Below are positions 1 through 11,013 of a DNA stretch of 64,000 nucleotides, in pieces. The notes below the pieces were generated by a model. It had not been told where the DNA came from. It ran no database searches and saw only the letters and a program-made list of their open reading frames with translations. The position numbers and the translations under genes were made by a program. The stretch comes from Ixodes scapularis (lineage: Eukaryota; Arthropoda; Arachnida; Ixodida; Ixodidae), in contig NW_024609857.1 in the NCBI RefSeq assembly GCF_016920785.2, forward strand, positions 75,575,570 through 75,639,569, read 5' to 3'. Each line of letters opens with the position of its first letter. Position 1 is the first letter of the stretch.

Positions 1-810
1 GGTAATGTATTTGACGTGTGTATTTAAATACTAAAACGTGGGTATTTCAAATACAATTGTAATTAAATACAATTTTGTGGGCCAAAATACATCCCTCAAA
101 TTTATTGTCTCTGTCCAGAGCAGGAAGAAAACTACGCTCTGCACCGAATGCAGTGTCTCAATCGAGCACAAGCGTTTAGTTACTTTGTGATTAGTGTGCT
201 AGTCGAGGGCAAGAATAGTGACGAAATCGACGTTCACAGGCAGACTGGCTAAATAAGTGCCTCTGACAACCTGTGATGCATTCAAGCCTGATTTCCATCT
301 ATATTTTTGCCTGGGACATTCGAAATGTGCTTGTCGTCCAGATTTTCGTAACTGGTGCGAGTTGCAACAATAAAAAATTCTCTAGCTAGTGCTGCGCGTC
401 TTGGTCGTCTCGGTTCTTTGTTGGTCTATACCAAAATGTAATCAACAAAAAAAACTGCTTGAAGCTCTGTACTTTTTTCACCCATTACGTCCAAGCTGAT
501 TACATTTTTTTTGTGATTATATTTCTATTACGTTACCGGGGCCTCGCGCACTAACTCCTGAGTGTGTGATGCAAAATTGAAATGTGATACCCAGAAACCC
601 GTTGCAGGTGCCCTGAAGTCGCTGACGCAAATTTTGAGGAATGTATTTGGAAAAGTATTTGGAGGAGACCAAATACATTTGGTTGTATTTGTATCTTGTA
701 ATTAAATGCTTTTTTGGAAATGTATTTAGATTTGTAATTAAATACATTTTTGACGAAGTATTTCGTATTTGTATTTCGATACATATTTGGATGTATTTTG
801 CCCATCCCTG
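1..810. mobile_element. Nonautonomous hAT-like element (right part) inserted in LINE A0
   Basis: Family A ORF2 homology stops at 811 and is replaced by AT-rich sequence whose terminus, read inward on the minus strand, is CAGGGATGGGCAAAATAC, a hAT-style end. Subterminal GTATTT/AAATAC repeats occur at about 640-790 and again at 1-95. The candidate 8-bp target copy next to the end is CAATCGAC (811-818); its partner and the left end lie outside the window. No transposase ORF is visible. The hAT assignment rests on terminal sequence only. Confidence 0.5.
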
Positions 811-1964
811 CAATCGACCAAGTTTTTTTTAGAGTCAGAACGAGCGTCAGATATCTTTTTAGCATAATAGTTTCTTTTTGCTGATCTAATTAGAGCATTA
901 ACCCTATTTCTTTGTATTTTACATTCTATTTCAAGATTAATGTCGTTGGGAGAGCGCCGAAATCTTTTCCATAATTGTTCTTTACGAGTTATAGCTGCAA
1001 GGATATCTGATGTAAGCCAGGGCAATGAAGGTCTACGTTTTTTAACGAGCACAATCGTTGTCGATAAGTTCCGAAATTTTCTAATGATGTCCACGAACGC
1101 AGAATACATGTTCATGCTATTAACGGAGGATATAAATTTGCTCCAGTCATAGTTCTCAATGAACCGATCGAAAGTACCAAAATCAAGTCTCTCCAAACGA
1201 AACGTACTCTCAATGTTATGAACTATTCTTGAATGAAAAACGCATTTACAAGCAATAAAGTAGTGATCCGCGAGCTTTTGTAGAATGACAGCGGAGTGGA
1301 TAGAAGAATCGGAAGATCTAATATTTATATGATATAAGCAGGAAGAGACGAGGTTCCCGTTTAACACTTCTTCTCGGGTAGGACGGTTAATGGTAGGTAT
1401 TATCCCGAATTCAGCAAGTAGTGATAGATAATCCCAAACAAATGATTTGGATGTCTTGAGGATGTCAATATTTATATCTCCTACCAAAAGTAACTGTGGT
1501 TCGTTTGATAGTTTTCCTAGACTTTGTTTTAACTCCTCTAAGAAGTATGTGCAGTTCGACGATGGAGGTCGATAGAGTGCTAGCAAGCAAACTGTGTGTT
1601 TAGAATTGGAAATACTAAACATCAAGCTTTCTGAGTGGTTAAATTGGATATCGATTTGAGTTGTCATCCACGTGTCTTTTATAAACACACCAATTCCGCC
1701 TCCTCGAGTAGATGAACGAGTATAAAAGAAGTTTTGAAATCTTTCCAGTTTAAACTGACACAGATTATCAGCGCTGACATTTATTTCGGTTAACACAATT
1801 GCATCAATATGGTCACGTACTTCATCAACAATGATCTTAAATTCGTCCCAGTATTTTCGAATACTGCGAATGTTTACGTGTAAAACTGTGAAAGACTCGG
1901 AGGAAGAAGAAGAAAATGATTCGTTAAACGAAAGGAAATTTGCGTGCTGCAAAAACCTAGCCAT
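811..1964 (-). pseudogene. LINE A0 ORF2, endonuclease part only
   Basis: This is the N-terminal part of a family A ORF2. APE-type endonuclease motifs are visible: LHVNIRSIRKYW near the start, LTEIN, GGGIGVFIKD, YRPPSSN, LVGDINID (family A usually has GDFNID) and KLADHYFIACK. The start ATG at 1964 lies 5 nt after the ORF1 stop. The frame breaks in a T8 run at 823-830: a run of 7 would read KTWSI, matching the KTWSLIN motif of sister copies. The reverse transcriptase part is missing because a hAT-like element begins at 810; it may continue to the left of the window. Confidence 0.85.
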
Positions 1965-1969
1965 GCCGT

Positions 1970-2968
1970 CTATGCCATGAGGTCCAGGTCACTTTTCTGC
2001 TGAATTCGTACAGGTGGAGAGCCAACTGCTTTTCTGGCGAATATTCTTGCATTTTTTACCCATACAAATTTGTAGCCACACTCTCGTGCACGAGAGCGAG
2101 CTAGCCAGAAAAGTTCCTTGTTAGTCTTCGTTAAGCTATCATTGAAATACAGTTTCTCTGGTGGGCCGTCACGTGACAATAGCCTGAGCTTGCCACGTGC
2201 CTGCATCCATCTGTCTTTAGCGGTGACGGATGCAAACTTCACCACAATAGGTGGGCTTACCGCTCGTTTTCCCTGTAGCCTGTAAACGGAGACCACGTTG
2301 GATGGTTGGTGTCCCTCAATTCCAAGCCTCTCTGCGAGCCCCACCAGGACGGAAGGCAAAGACTCGCCGGGTGTGACACTTAATCCATGAATTTCCATAT
2401 CTTGGAGGCGACTACGTTGCTCTGCGTCGTTCATCTCCGTGTGCAGGCTTTGAATAGTCTGTGCCTGCTCGGAAACCGTGGTCTTCAGTGCCCCGACCTC
2501 CGCCCGAAGGTCACGTATGTCCGTCGCGTGGGTAGACACCTTGGCTAGATGGTTATCGTACTTCTCCGCCAAGAAAGAGATTGAGGTTTGAACCTCTTCT
2601 ACAGACGCCTTCATCAGGTCAATGGAAGGTTTCAATAATAAAAGCTCATTCACCTTCCCGGGAAGCACGAGCAGGGAGTCTAATTTCTCGTTCATGGCCA
2701 GAATCTGCGCCGCGAGGGAGGCGGATTCGTTCATCGAGATCGCGTCAGAACTCACGTCGACCTCGTCTGTACCAGAACAAGTGCTCTTAGAGCGGCAAGC
2801 TTTACACCTCCATTTTTCTTTTCTGTCGGGGCTCATGGCAGCAAACGTGGACTCGGCGATGCCAGAACACGTTTTCCCCAGATGGTAGTCCTTCGCGCAA
2901 ACTGAGCACGTCATGTGACGGCCGTCCTGGGAAATGCATTTTTTGCAGGCGTCACAAAGAAGAGACAT
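1970..2968 (-). CDS. LINE A0 ORF1, PHD finger plus FP-like nucleic-acid-binding protein
   Basis: 332 aa, starting at MSLLCDACKK (ATG 2968-2966). A longer frame upstream has hydrophobic, unrelated sequence and is not used. Residues about 5-57 form a PHD-type zinc finger (CxxC, CxxC, H, and a final WRCKACRS). A coiled coil follows at about 75-190. The C-terminal third carries the conserved LINE ORF1 block with SVTAKDRW, LYFNDSLTKTNKELFWLAR and YKFVWVKNARIFARK, which resembles the C-terminal domain of FP-type proteins. In CR1-like LINEs ORF1 binds the element RNA. The frame is open throughout. ORF2 starts 5 nt downstream, consistent with reinitiation. Confidence 0.88.
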   Translation of the reverse strand: MSLLCDACKKCISQDGRHMTCSVCAKDYHLGKTCSGIAESTFAAMSPDRKEKWRCKACRSKSTCSGTDEVDVSSDAISMNESASLAAQILAMNEKLDSLLVLPGKVNELLLLKPSIDLMKASVEEVQTSISFLAEKYDNHLAKVSTHATDIRDLRAEVGALKTTVSEQAQTIQSLHTEMNDAEQRSRLQDMEIHGLSVTPGESLPSVLVGLAERLGIEGHQPSNVVSVYRLQGKRAVSPPIVVKFASVTAKDRWMQARGKLRLLSRDGPPEKLYFNDSLTKTNKELFWLARSRARECGYKFVWVKNARIFARKAVGSPPVRIQQKSDLDLMA

Positions 2969-3547
2969 GGTTATAGGTTTACGCGAATATAGGGAAATAT
3001 GCCAAAGAAACGTAAGCACACCTAAAAAAGCGACACCGACTAAGCAGTATATTGTGCATAGCTTGAACGGACACCGAGAAAAAAGGTATTCGCAGTGCAC
3101 TGGTGGTCGGTTACCGGCAATGAAGGGATGATCGCTGAAAGGCCTAGGGTTGGCTTTGCACCAGGTTGCAGATGATCGCAGTGCCTCATAAACGGGTATA
3201 GATGGAGGCCGCTGACATCAAAGCGAGTTGTGCTGGAAAACCTTATTCAGGTACCAGACTCGGTGGTGTGATGCGATGATCAGCGTTGGTCAGGACCAGA
3301 CTCGATGGTGTGATGCCATGATCAGCGTTGGTCAGGACCACAGTTGGGGCCTTTAGGGCGGCGAACTAGAAGCCACGAAGGGTATCCTCTCCTTCTACCG
3401 GTAGAGAAACGAGGTCTAGTTTCTCACCACACAATGCTGCAGGAACAATTTGGGCCCTCAGAGCTGGGTTTTAGGATAAAATACAGCACGATAGAAAGGA
3501 ACGCCCGAACCCCGCCACTTCTTCTTCTTCTCCATAATAACTTCTCC
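2969..3547 (-). other. LINE A0 5' region
   Basis: This non-coding stretch lies between the tail of fragment T1 and the A0 ORF1 start. It holds a short 42-bp tandem duplication and otherwise nothing I recognise. By position it should be the A0 5' UTR and promoter. It is not similar to the 239-bp monomers of A1. Confidence 0.45.
3253..3336. repeat. 42-bp tandem repeat, two copies
   Basis: Units 3253-3294 and 3295-3336 begin ACCAGACTCG and differ at a few positions only. They lie in the presumed 5' UTR of LINE A0, so they may be a minimal version of a monomer-type promoter. Confidence 0.8.
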
Positions 3548-4345
<798 letters not shown>

Positions 4346-4379
<34 letters not shown>

Positions 4380-4540
4380 ATTTTTAATAATAATAATTTT
4401 TTTTATTTCACGTATTTCATAACATTCAAGAATGCGGGTCCGTCGAAAGTCAAAAGAGGCTTGTAGGACTGGACCCAGCAGCGGCGTGAAGAAAATAAAA
4501 TTCTGACGCTTGATTACAAGCTTCAGAATTTGATTATATA
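4346..4540 (-). mobile_element. LINE fragment T3 (family A 3' end, about 195 bp)
   Basis: The tail tract (AAT)n is at 4346-4380 with a second short tract near 4387-4397. The hairpin at 4436-4476 has GGGTCC/GGACCC outer pairing. The body is close to the 3' UTR ends of A1 and A2 (GGCTTGTRGGACTGGACCC). It is 5'-truncated against the tail of T4. Confidence 0.72.
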
Positions 4541-4960
4541 ATAATAATAATAATAATAATAATACATTTATTCTCGAGGACTATACTCATGAAGCTGTCA
4601 GGTTCGTCAAAGCCGACATGGGCTTGTGTGACTGAACCCTTTTGGGTAGAATTGGTAACATAATCGATCAGAAAGAAGAAAAAAAAAAAAAACGTTAAGA
4701 CACTAAAAGTTCACAGTAAATGTCCATTTCAGCGGTACTAATCAATATAAATTATTTGAAGAAAACAAGAGAAAAAAAGAGTTAAAATTGGTTTGTCCGT
4801 CTGGTCACAGGACATTAAAAAAAAATCGACACAAAACTTTAAGGCACAGATCTTCGGGATGAGGAGTCTAGCAGAATGAACAAAAAAGGGCGCACTCACA
4901 CGGCACGTCTGTTCACAGCACATTCAAAGATCGACACAAAATATGAGGGACAGAAATACC
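4541..4960 (-). mobile_element. LINE fragment T4, near-identical to the A5 3' UTR
   Basis: About 420 bp of 3' UTR ending in a hairpin (4601-4637, GGTTC/GAACC) and (AAT)n at 4541-4563. It matches the reverse complement of 40330-40750, the 3' UTR of A5, over nearly its whole length with scattered differences. So T4 and A5 are two copies of one subfamily in opposite orientation. Homology ends at about 4955, giving the truncation point. Confidence 0.8.
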
Positions 4961-4961
4961 A

Positions 4962-5118
4962 CGCGATATAATAATCAATCAATCAATCAATCAGTCAATC
5001 AATGTTTATTAAAGTGTCCAGGAACAACCAATCGGTCTTAGTGCTGGCACACTAAAAAAAAAAATGAGCAAAAACACACACATACAAACACGCATACACA
5101 CGAGTGCAGAAGGAGAAC

Positions 5119-5119
<1 letters not shown>
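4962..5119 (-). mobile_element. LINE fragment T5 (family B 3' end, about 150 bp)
   Basis: On the plus strand it reads ATAATAATCAATCAATC and then a 3' UTR with GTGTCCAGGAACAACC and GGTCTTAGTGCTGGCACAC, the same as B2 at 14040-14195. It is 5'-truncated after the sequence ending GAAGGAGAACGT, where the (AAT)n tail of A1 begins. It has no coding part. Confidence 0.8.
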
Positions 5120-5162
<43 letters not shown>

Positions 5163-5891
5163 TTTATTGCATCTCTTTTGCATGATCAATACATGTATGC
5201 GGGTCCGTCGAAGCCAAAAACGGCTTGTATGACTGGACCCGGCAGTGGCGTAGAAATGTGGTACATAGAAACATTCAAAAAGTTACATGCAGACTACCAT
5301 ACACGGTGTCTTGGAGCTGAAGTGCAGCTCACGAAACAAATGACTAATGACGTAAGAAATAAAAACCCAACAGAGCGCTTCTCATGAACAAAAAAATGTA
5401 TAACAGCATAAGAGGAAAAGCAAATGGGCAAACACACATCTCAAACGCAGAACTGAGATTCGAGAGCATAAATTGTTGCGTCGGCATAGATCATATTGAC
5501 AACAATAAAAGATGAAAAAAGAAACAACAAAAGCATGTTCGAAAGCATGTTGGCAAACTGAATAACTAAATAACCGGAGTAAAAAAGAATCAACCTTCGC
5601 TTTCAAAATCCTCAGCCGCACAAAGACAGACAGAGGGAGAGTTAAATTCGCGGAAAACATACCCCGTTTCACCCCAAACTGTACCGGAGGCCGGTGCCAC
5701 GGGCCGCCAAATCCAACCAGAAGCCAGCCCGCAAACACGCCGCAACCGCACCGCCGATAGTTACATGGCGAAGCAGCCACCACGTGACCCCAGGCCCGCC
5801 AGCAGCCGGACCCAGCGGCCCGCAACCCCGGCACCAGCCCAGCCCAGTGCGCGACGAAACACGGCTAAACTCGATCTGAGAGAGCAGAGCA

Positions 5892-8748
5892 TTAACAAAC
5901 GCTATTTAAGAGCCTTTTCAATTGACGCCTTGAGCTGGCGTGGAAAAACAAGGGAGGCAAACCGTTAAAAAGTTGAGGCACATAGTAAGAGCACAGTCGC
6001 TCTCCGTACCTCGTGCACACACGTGGCACCGCGAAACGCTCGCCCTCCCTTAGGGTACGTTGGGCGACACGAGGAATCTTGTAAGGACTCTGCCAGTAGT
6101 GCTTAGAAATCACACATCTTTTGAAAAGCGCATAGAAACTCGGGAGGCATAGGTATGAAAACAACTCGTCACTTGGCACACCTGTAGGGCTGTACGCGAC
6201 ACTTTTCAAAATTCCCCTTAAAATACTATCAATTTTACTCTGCCAAAATAAGGAACAATTGGCATACAGAGTTATCCCATAACGTAGGAGGCCGTAAGCC
6301 AAGGCATTTACGATCATTTTTCTGACTGAAATTGGAAGAAAGGTTTTGGTTGAGTATAACATGCACGATATACTTCGGAGCTTTTTAGCTACATATGTAA
6401 GGTGAGAGTTCCACGATAAATCATTGTCAAAATATATTCCGAGGTACTTGGTTGTATTAACATATTCGATAGGAGAACACCTGCAGTGCTCACAATTTGA
6501 TGGGTGCAATAAAAAGGGAATATCTAGACATTTGCGCTTTAATGGATTAGCGAAGCAGATAAGTGTTGTCTTATGAACGTTAATATTAATTATATTTGCT
6601 TCAAACCAATCCATAGCACGAATTGCATCAGCTTGCAGCAAACTAGTTGCACTGTGAAGGTTTATATGTCGTGACACTAGCAGGGTATCATCCGCGTATT
6701 GAAATATTTCGCAGCCCGATATAGTTTTAGCGAGGTCATTCACGTAAAGATTAAACAGAAGTGGGGATAACACGGAACCTTGTGGAACACCGGATCTCAA
6801 AATTGCCCTTGTGCTCTTTATACCGCAAATCGAAACTTGTTGTGACCTCTGTGTCAAAAAATCCCTGAGAAGGTGAAAAAAAGGCCCTCTGAAACCATAA
6901 TCGAACACTTTTTTCAAAAGCACCTTGTGACTAATAGAGTCAAAGGCATTTGAAACGTCTAGAAAAAGAGCGCAAGCATACTTGTTCCCTTCAAAAGTCG
7001 CGTGTAGCGTATCGGCAAGATCCTCCAGTAACGAGTCTGTGCCCAGCCCTGGGACAAAGCCATACTGCGACGGGGACAACACGTTAAATTTTGTAAGAAA
7101 CGAGGTCATGGTGTTCAATATATGTTTTTCAAGCACTAAGGCTAAGCACGGAAGGATAGATATGGGCCTGTAACTTTCTACACTATTTCGTGTGCCCCCC
7201 TTATAAAGTGGTCTCACAAGCGCACTTTTGAATAAAGCAGGAATCGCTCCTGAGTTGATAATTCCGTTTAAAATATAAAGAAGAATATTGCTGAGAGATC
7301 CAAAATTTCGCCGCAGGTCCCCGACAAAAATATTATCTATTCCGAGGGCCTTGTTCGGTTTAAAACTAAATAAAAACGCGTGCAAGTCAGCGGCAGTCAT
7401 GCTGGGTAGGAACGCGGACTCGGAGACAGGTGGTTCAAAGTTAGTGGGCGTGGTAAATTCATCGCATGATGTACCCGAAAACGAAGCGAAGAAGCGATTG
7501 AATGAGTCAGCAATTGATTCTATATCGAACCCAAAATTTTTTGTTATTGTGTTATCAATAGACGACTTGTTAGAGCATCCCTTTACCTCGTTCACCACGG
7601 ACCAGGTTTTCGCAACGTCAAAGCGTGAAAGAAAAAACTTATCTTGAAAGTACTGACGCTTTCTAAAACGAACCATGGCATTCACTCGATTTCTGTAGAC
7701 TTGGTATTGTAATCTCAGCTCGTCGTTTCGCGGAGCACGACGACACTTTGCCCATAAAATATCTTTTTCTTTAATAGCAGAAAGCACATCCGAGGTTATC
7801 CAGGGTTGATTCTGCCTACGCTTTTTCATCCTAATAGTTGTCGTACTAATTGCCCTGAGATGCGAAAGATTATCGACTAACTTTATATAGGTATTCGTGT
7901 AATCAAAATCTGTTATTATCGCGTCCCAGTCATAAGCGGTAATCAGTCCATCGAGTTTATTGAAATTTACTACTGTTATTTGGCTTTGCTGATCTGTTAC
8001 TTGTGACTGGACCTTGAAGCCTATTCGACAGCCAACAAAGTAATGGTCCGCTAATTTTTGCTTAACAGTCACCGATACTTTAGGCATGCCGAAATTTCTT
8101 ACGTTTATATGATCTATACAGGATATCGTCATTTTCTGGGAAAGGAATTCTTCTCTCGTAGCGGCAAGAATTACGCTTTCGATGCCATAGCTGGAAAGAA
8201 TATTCAAATAGTCGCACACGACAGCCTTCGAGGGTTTCAAGAGATCGATATTGAAATCACCCGCTAGACAAAGCCTGTCAGTCTCCGGCATATTTCCTAA
8301 AATTGCATTAAACTCGTCGAGAAACAAACGAGCACTTTCTGAAGGAGGCCTATAAAATGATAACAAAGATACTGAAACATTAGCATTATACAATTTTAAA
8401 GACAGACACTCCGCATACTTGAAAGTTAAGTCTAGCCTGGCTGCTGACCAAGCGGTTTTTACGTAGACGGCTATTCCGCCCCCTTTTGCTGCATTACGTG
8501 TTAGAAAAAAAGGCCTGAAAACCGGGCAGAGAAAATTGCTGTTGCGAAACGCCTTCCTCCACAACGTTAATTTCTGTTAAAACAAATACGTCTACCGTAT
8601 CTTTCACTGATTCAACGATAATTTGGAATTCTTCCCAATACTTTCTTATACTTCTTATATTTACGTGTAGGAGCGTAAGCGCGCTAGCACTTGGGGGTAG
8701 CAGATCTAAAAACGATGGGAAATCTGAAAGTACAACAGTGTCATTCAT
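5892..8748 (-). pseudogene. LINE A1 ORF2, endonuclease-reverse transcriptase with one frameshift
   Basis: About 951 aa if one base in the A7 run at 8505-8511 (plus strand) is ignored. The N-terminal piece ends GFQAFF and the main frame resumes FLTRNAAKGGGIAVYVK. The endonuclease shows LHVNIRSIRKYW, VLTEIN, LAGDFNIDLL, CIDHINVRN and KLADHYFVGCR. The reverse transcriptase shows YRPISILPCLALVLEKH, ALFLDVSNAFDSISHK, SGVPQGSVLSPLLFNLYV and QYADDTLLVSRH, so the catalytic aspartates are present. The C-terminal domain ends LLNSVC. It performs target-primed reverse transcription in this family. The single homopolymer break could be a sequencing artefact. Confidence 0.88.
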
Positions 8749-8750
8749 TC

Positions 8751-9755
8751 CTAGACTATTTTTTCCAAGTCCCTAGCGCTAGAAACGCGAACAAGTGTAG
8801 CGTTCTCATCTTTTTTTGCGAAAATCGTGCCGTTTTTTACCCAGACAAACCTATACGATTTTTCTTTGCCTCTGGTTCTGGCTCGCCAGAAGAGCTCTTT
8901 GTTGGTACTTGTTAAATTGTCGTTGAAATATATTTTTGGTTCACCTTGCGAACGAACGAGTCTGACCAAATTCTTGCGGGCTTTCATCCAGTGTTCTTTG
9001 ACAGAAACAGACGCAAACTGAACTAGTATTGGCGGCGCCCCGTCGCGTCTAGAACGCAGACGGTGGCAGGCCACTACTTCGGCAGGGCTAGGGATCTCGA
9101 GATTCAGTTTGCTGGCTAACCCGTTCAAAGTGACGCTGAGGTCTTCATCAGTCGTAAAAGGCACACCATGAATTTCCAAGTTACATCTACGGCTGTATTG
9201 TTCTGTGGCATTTATGTTGGTTTGGAGATTTTCAATTAATTCGGTCTGACCAGACACTGTTCCCTGTAGTCTCTCAACTTCCGTTCGAAGCAGTTTGACC
9301 TCCTTGTCGTTTTCTGTGACAAGTGCTACGATAGATTCGTATTTTTCCATTGATGCTTGAAGGGCACAGATCGTTTCCCTCATCGCATCCATTGATGTCT
9401 TCAAAGACAGAAGGTCATCTACTTTTGCTGGAAGGTCGCAAAGACGGTCGACATTTGCCTTCAACGAAAAAAGCAATTCCAGTTTCGCGCTTATATCCGC
9501 AAGTTGCGAAGAAACCGTGTCGTCATTTGCCGGGGTCCCAGAATCGCAGGAACCACCGACACTTAGCCTACTTTCTCGATTCCTGCAGGTGCGGCAGTTC
9601 CATTTTTCACGTTTTGCGTTCCCCATCGATTTAAAGGTTGCCGGAGCAATGCCGGAGCATTTTTCCAAATGATAAACATGATCGCAGGAAACGCATTTCA
9701 TGAAGCATCCATCAGTAGGAACTGACTTAAAACACACCATGCAATCAGTAGACAT
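8751..9755 (-). CDS. LINE A1 ORF1, PHD finger plus FP-like protein
   Basis: 334 aa from MSTDCMVCFK (ATG 9755-9753). The PHD-type finger spans about residues 5-55 (CMVC, CVSCDHVYH, WNCRTCRN). A long coiled coil with heptads such as LRTEVERLQGTVSGQTELIE lies at about 85-195. The C-terminal domain carries SVSVKEHWMKARK, IYFNDNLTSTNKELFWRAR and FVWVKNGTIFAKK, ending DLEKIV. The ORF2 ATG follows 2 nt after the stop. The reading frame is intact. ORF1 proteins of CR1-like LINEs form RNP with their RNA; the PHD finger may contact chromatin, which is inference. Confidence 0.9.
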   Translation of the reverse strand: MSTDCMVCFKSVPTDGCFMKCVSCDHVYHLEKCSGIAPATFKSMGNAKREKWNCRTCRNRESRLSVGGSCDSGTPANDDTVSSQLADISAKLELLFSLKANVDRLCDLPAKVDDLLSLKTSMDAMRETICALQASMEKYESIVALVTENDKEVKLLRTEVERLQGTVSGQTELIENLQTNINATEQYSRRCNLEIHGVPFTTDEDLSVTLNGLASKLNLEIPSPAEVVACHRLRSRRDGAPPILVQFASVSVKEHWMKARKNLVRLVRSQGEPKIYFNDNLTSTNKELFWRARTRGKEKSYRFVWVKNGTIFAKKDENATLVRVSSARDLEKIV

Positions 9756-9926
9756 GATTTGCTGAATGGAAAAAAAAACAAGACGAAGTTTGAAACGTAC
9801 AAAAAGAAAAGGAAAACCTTTTGAACAGGCAAAAATCAAACAAGAAAAACAAAAAAAAAAAACACTTGGGGCAGTCGACGGCGGGAAAAACGTTCTTAAG
9901 ATATGACTGCGAAAAACAAACTCTTA

Positions 9927-10690
9927 CCTGCCAAAAATGACAGTATTAGCAGTCTGCAGAAGCAGGCCGCCGACTGCACCGAGGAAAGGCGTGGGAGCTG
10001 TTCTTGAAGGGTCGAGTCCGGTTGCCCGGATGACGCTCAACCACGTGGCCCTCGGGTAAACAGTCGATGGACGCTGAGTCAGGCTGCCGAGATCTTCATC
10101 AGTTTGGCCCCTTCCACCAGCGGCCGCGAGCGATGATGACGGACTCAGCAAAAAAGCATTCGGGGCCTGCCAAAAATGACAGTATTAGCAGTCTGCAGAA
10201 GCAGGCCGCCGACTGCACCGAGGAAAGGCGTGGGAGCTGTTCTTGAAGGGTCGAGTCCGGTTGCCCGGATGACGCTCAACCACGTGGCCCTCGGGTAAAC
10301 AGTCGATGGACGCTGAGTCAGGCTGCCGAGATCTTCATCAGTTTGGCCCCTTCCACCAGCGGCCGCGAGCGATGATGACGGACTCAGCAAAAAAGCATTC
10401 GGGGCCTGCCAAAAATGACAGTATTAGCAGTCTGCAGAAGCAGGCCGCCGACTGCACCGAGGAAAGGCGTGGGAGCTGTTCTTGAAGGGTCGAGTCCGGT
10501 TGCCCGGATGACGCTCAACCACGTGGCCCTCGGGTAAACAGTCGATGGACGCTGAGTCAGGCTGCCGAGATCTTCATCAGTTTGGCCCCTTCCACCAGCG
10601 GCCGCGAGCGATGATGACGGACTCAGCAAAAAAGCATTCGGGGCCTGCCAAAAATGACAGTATTAGCAGTCTGCAGAAGCAGGCCGCCGA
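9927..10690. repeat. 239-bp tandem monomers (3.2 copies) at the 5' end of LINE A1
   Basis: Units start at 9927, 10166, 10405 and 10644 (CCTGCCAAAAATGACAG each time). They look identical apart from the edges. The last is a 47-bp partial ending at 10690, where the tail of B1 begins. Position upstream of ORF1 and near-identity suggest promoter monomers like those of mouse L1, with the outermost copy truncated during insertion. An 81-codon open frame in each unit is a by-product of the repeat and has no recognisable domain. Confidence 0.9.
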
Positions 10691-11013
10691 TATAATATAA
10701 TAATAATAATAATAATCAATCAATCAATCAATCAACCAATCTTTATTATACAGTGCCCAGGAACAACCCTGAGGTCTTGGTGCTGGTACACTGGTGGATA
10801 AAAAAAACAAAAATAAAAAAAACACACTATACACATCTCCGCAGAAAATAAGATACATTTTTAGCATAATACTAGGCAGTGCACGAGTAATTAGTACAAT
10901 GAAATAAAAACGAGGCAGTAACAGTAGAGACGGAACACAAGACCGAAGGACGACAACTGCACCACCAGAAAACACGACATGGAGATGACGACATTCAGAC
11001 ATAACAAAGCAAT

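Larger units (their letters stand above)
5120..10690 (-). mobile_element. LINE A1, near full length with 5' monomer array
   Basis: Sense order on the minus strand: three full and one partial 239-bp monomers (10690-9927), 5' leader (9926-9756), ORF1 (9755-8751), ORF2 (8748-5892), 3' UTR with hairpin 5201-5240 (GGGTCC/GGACCC) and (ATT)n at 5120-5161. One 1-nt frameshift breaks ORF2. The upstream neighbour in sense is B1, whose tail meets the partial monomer at 10690/10691. The downstream neighbour is T5. It is a CR1/L2/Jockey-type element without an RNase H domain. Confidence 0.85.

Noticed and set aside
9924..10629. Three identical 75-81-codon frames in a row
   Set aside because: They recur because the DNA is a 239-bp tandem array. 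They start at CTG/TTG-type codons and have no domain; read as 5' UTR monomers instead.
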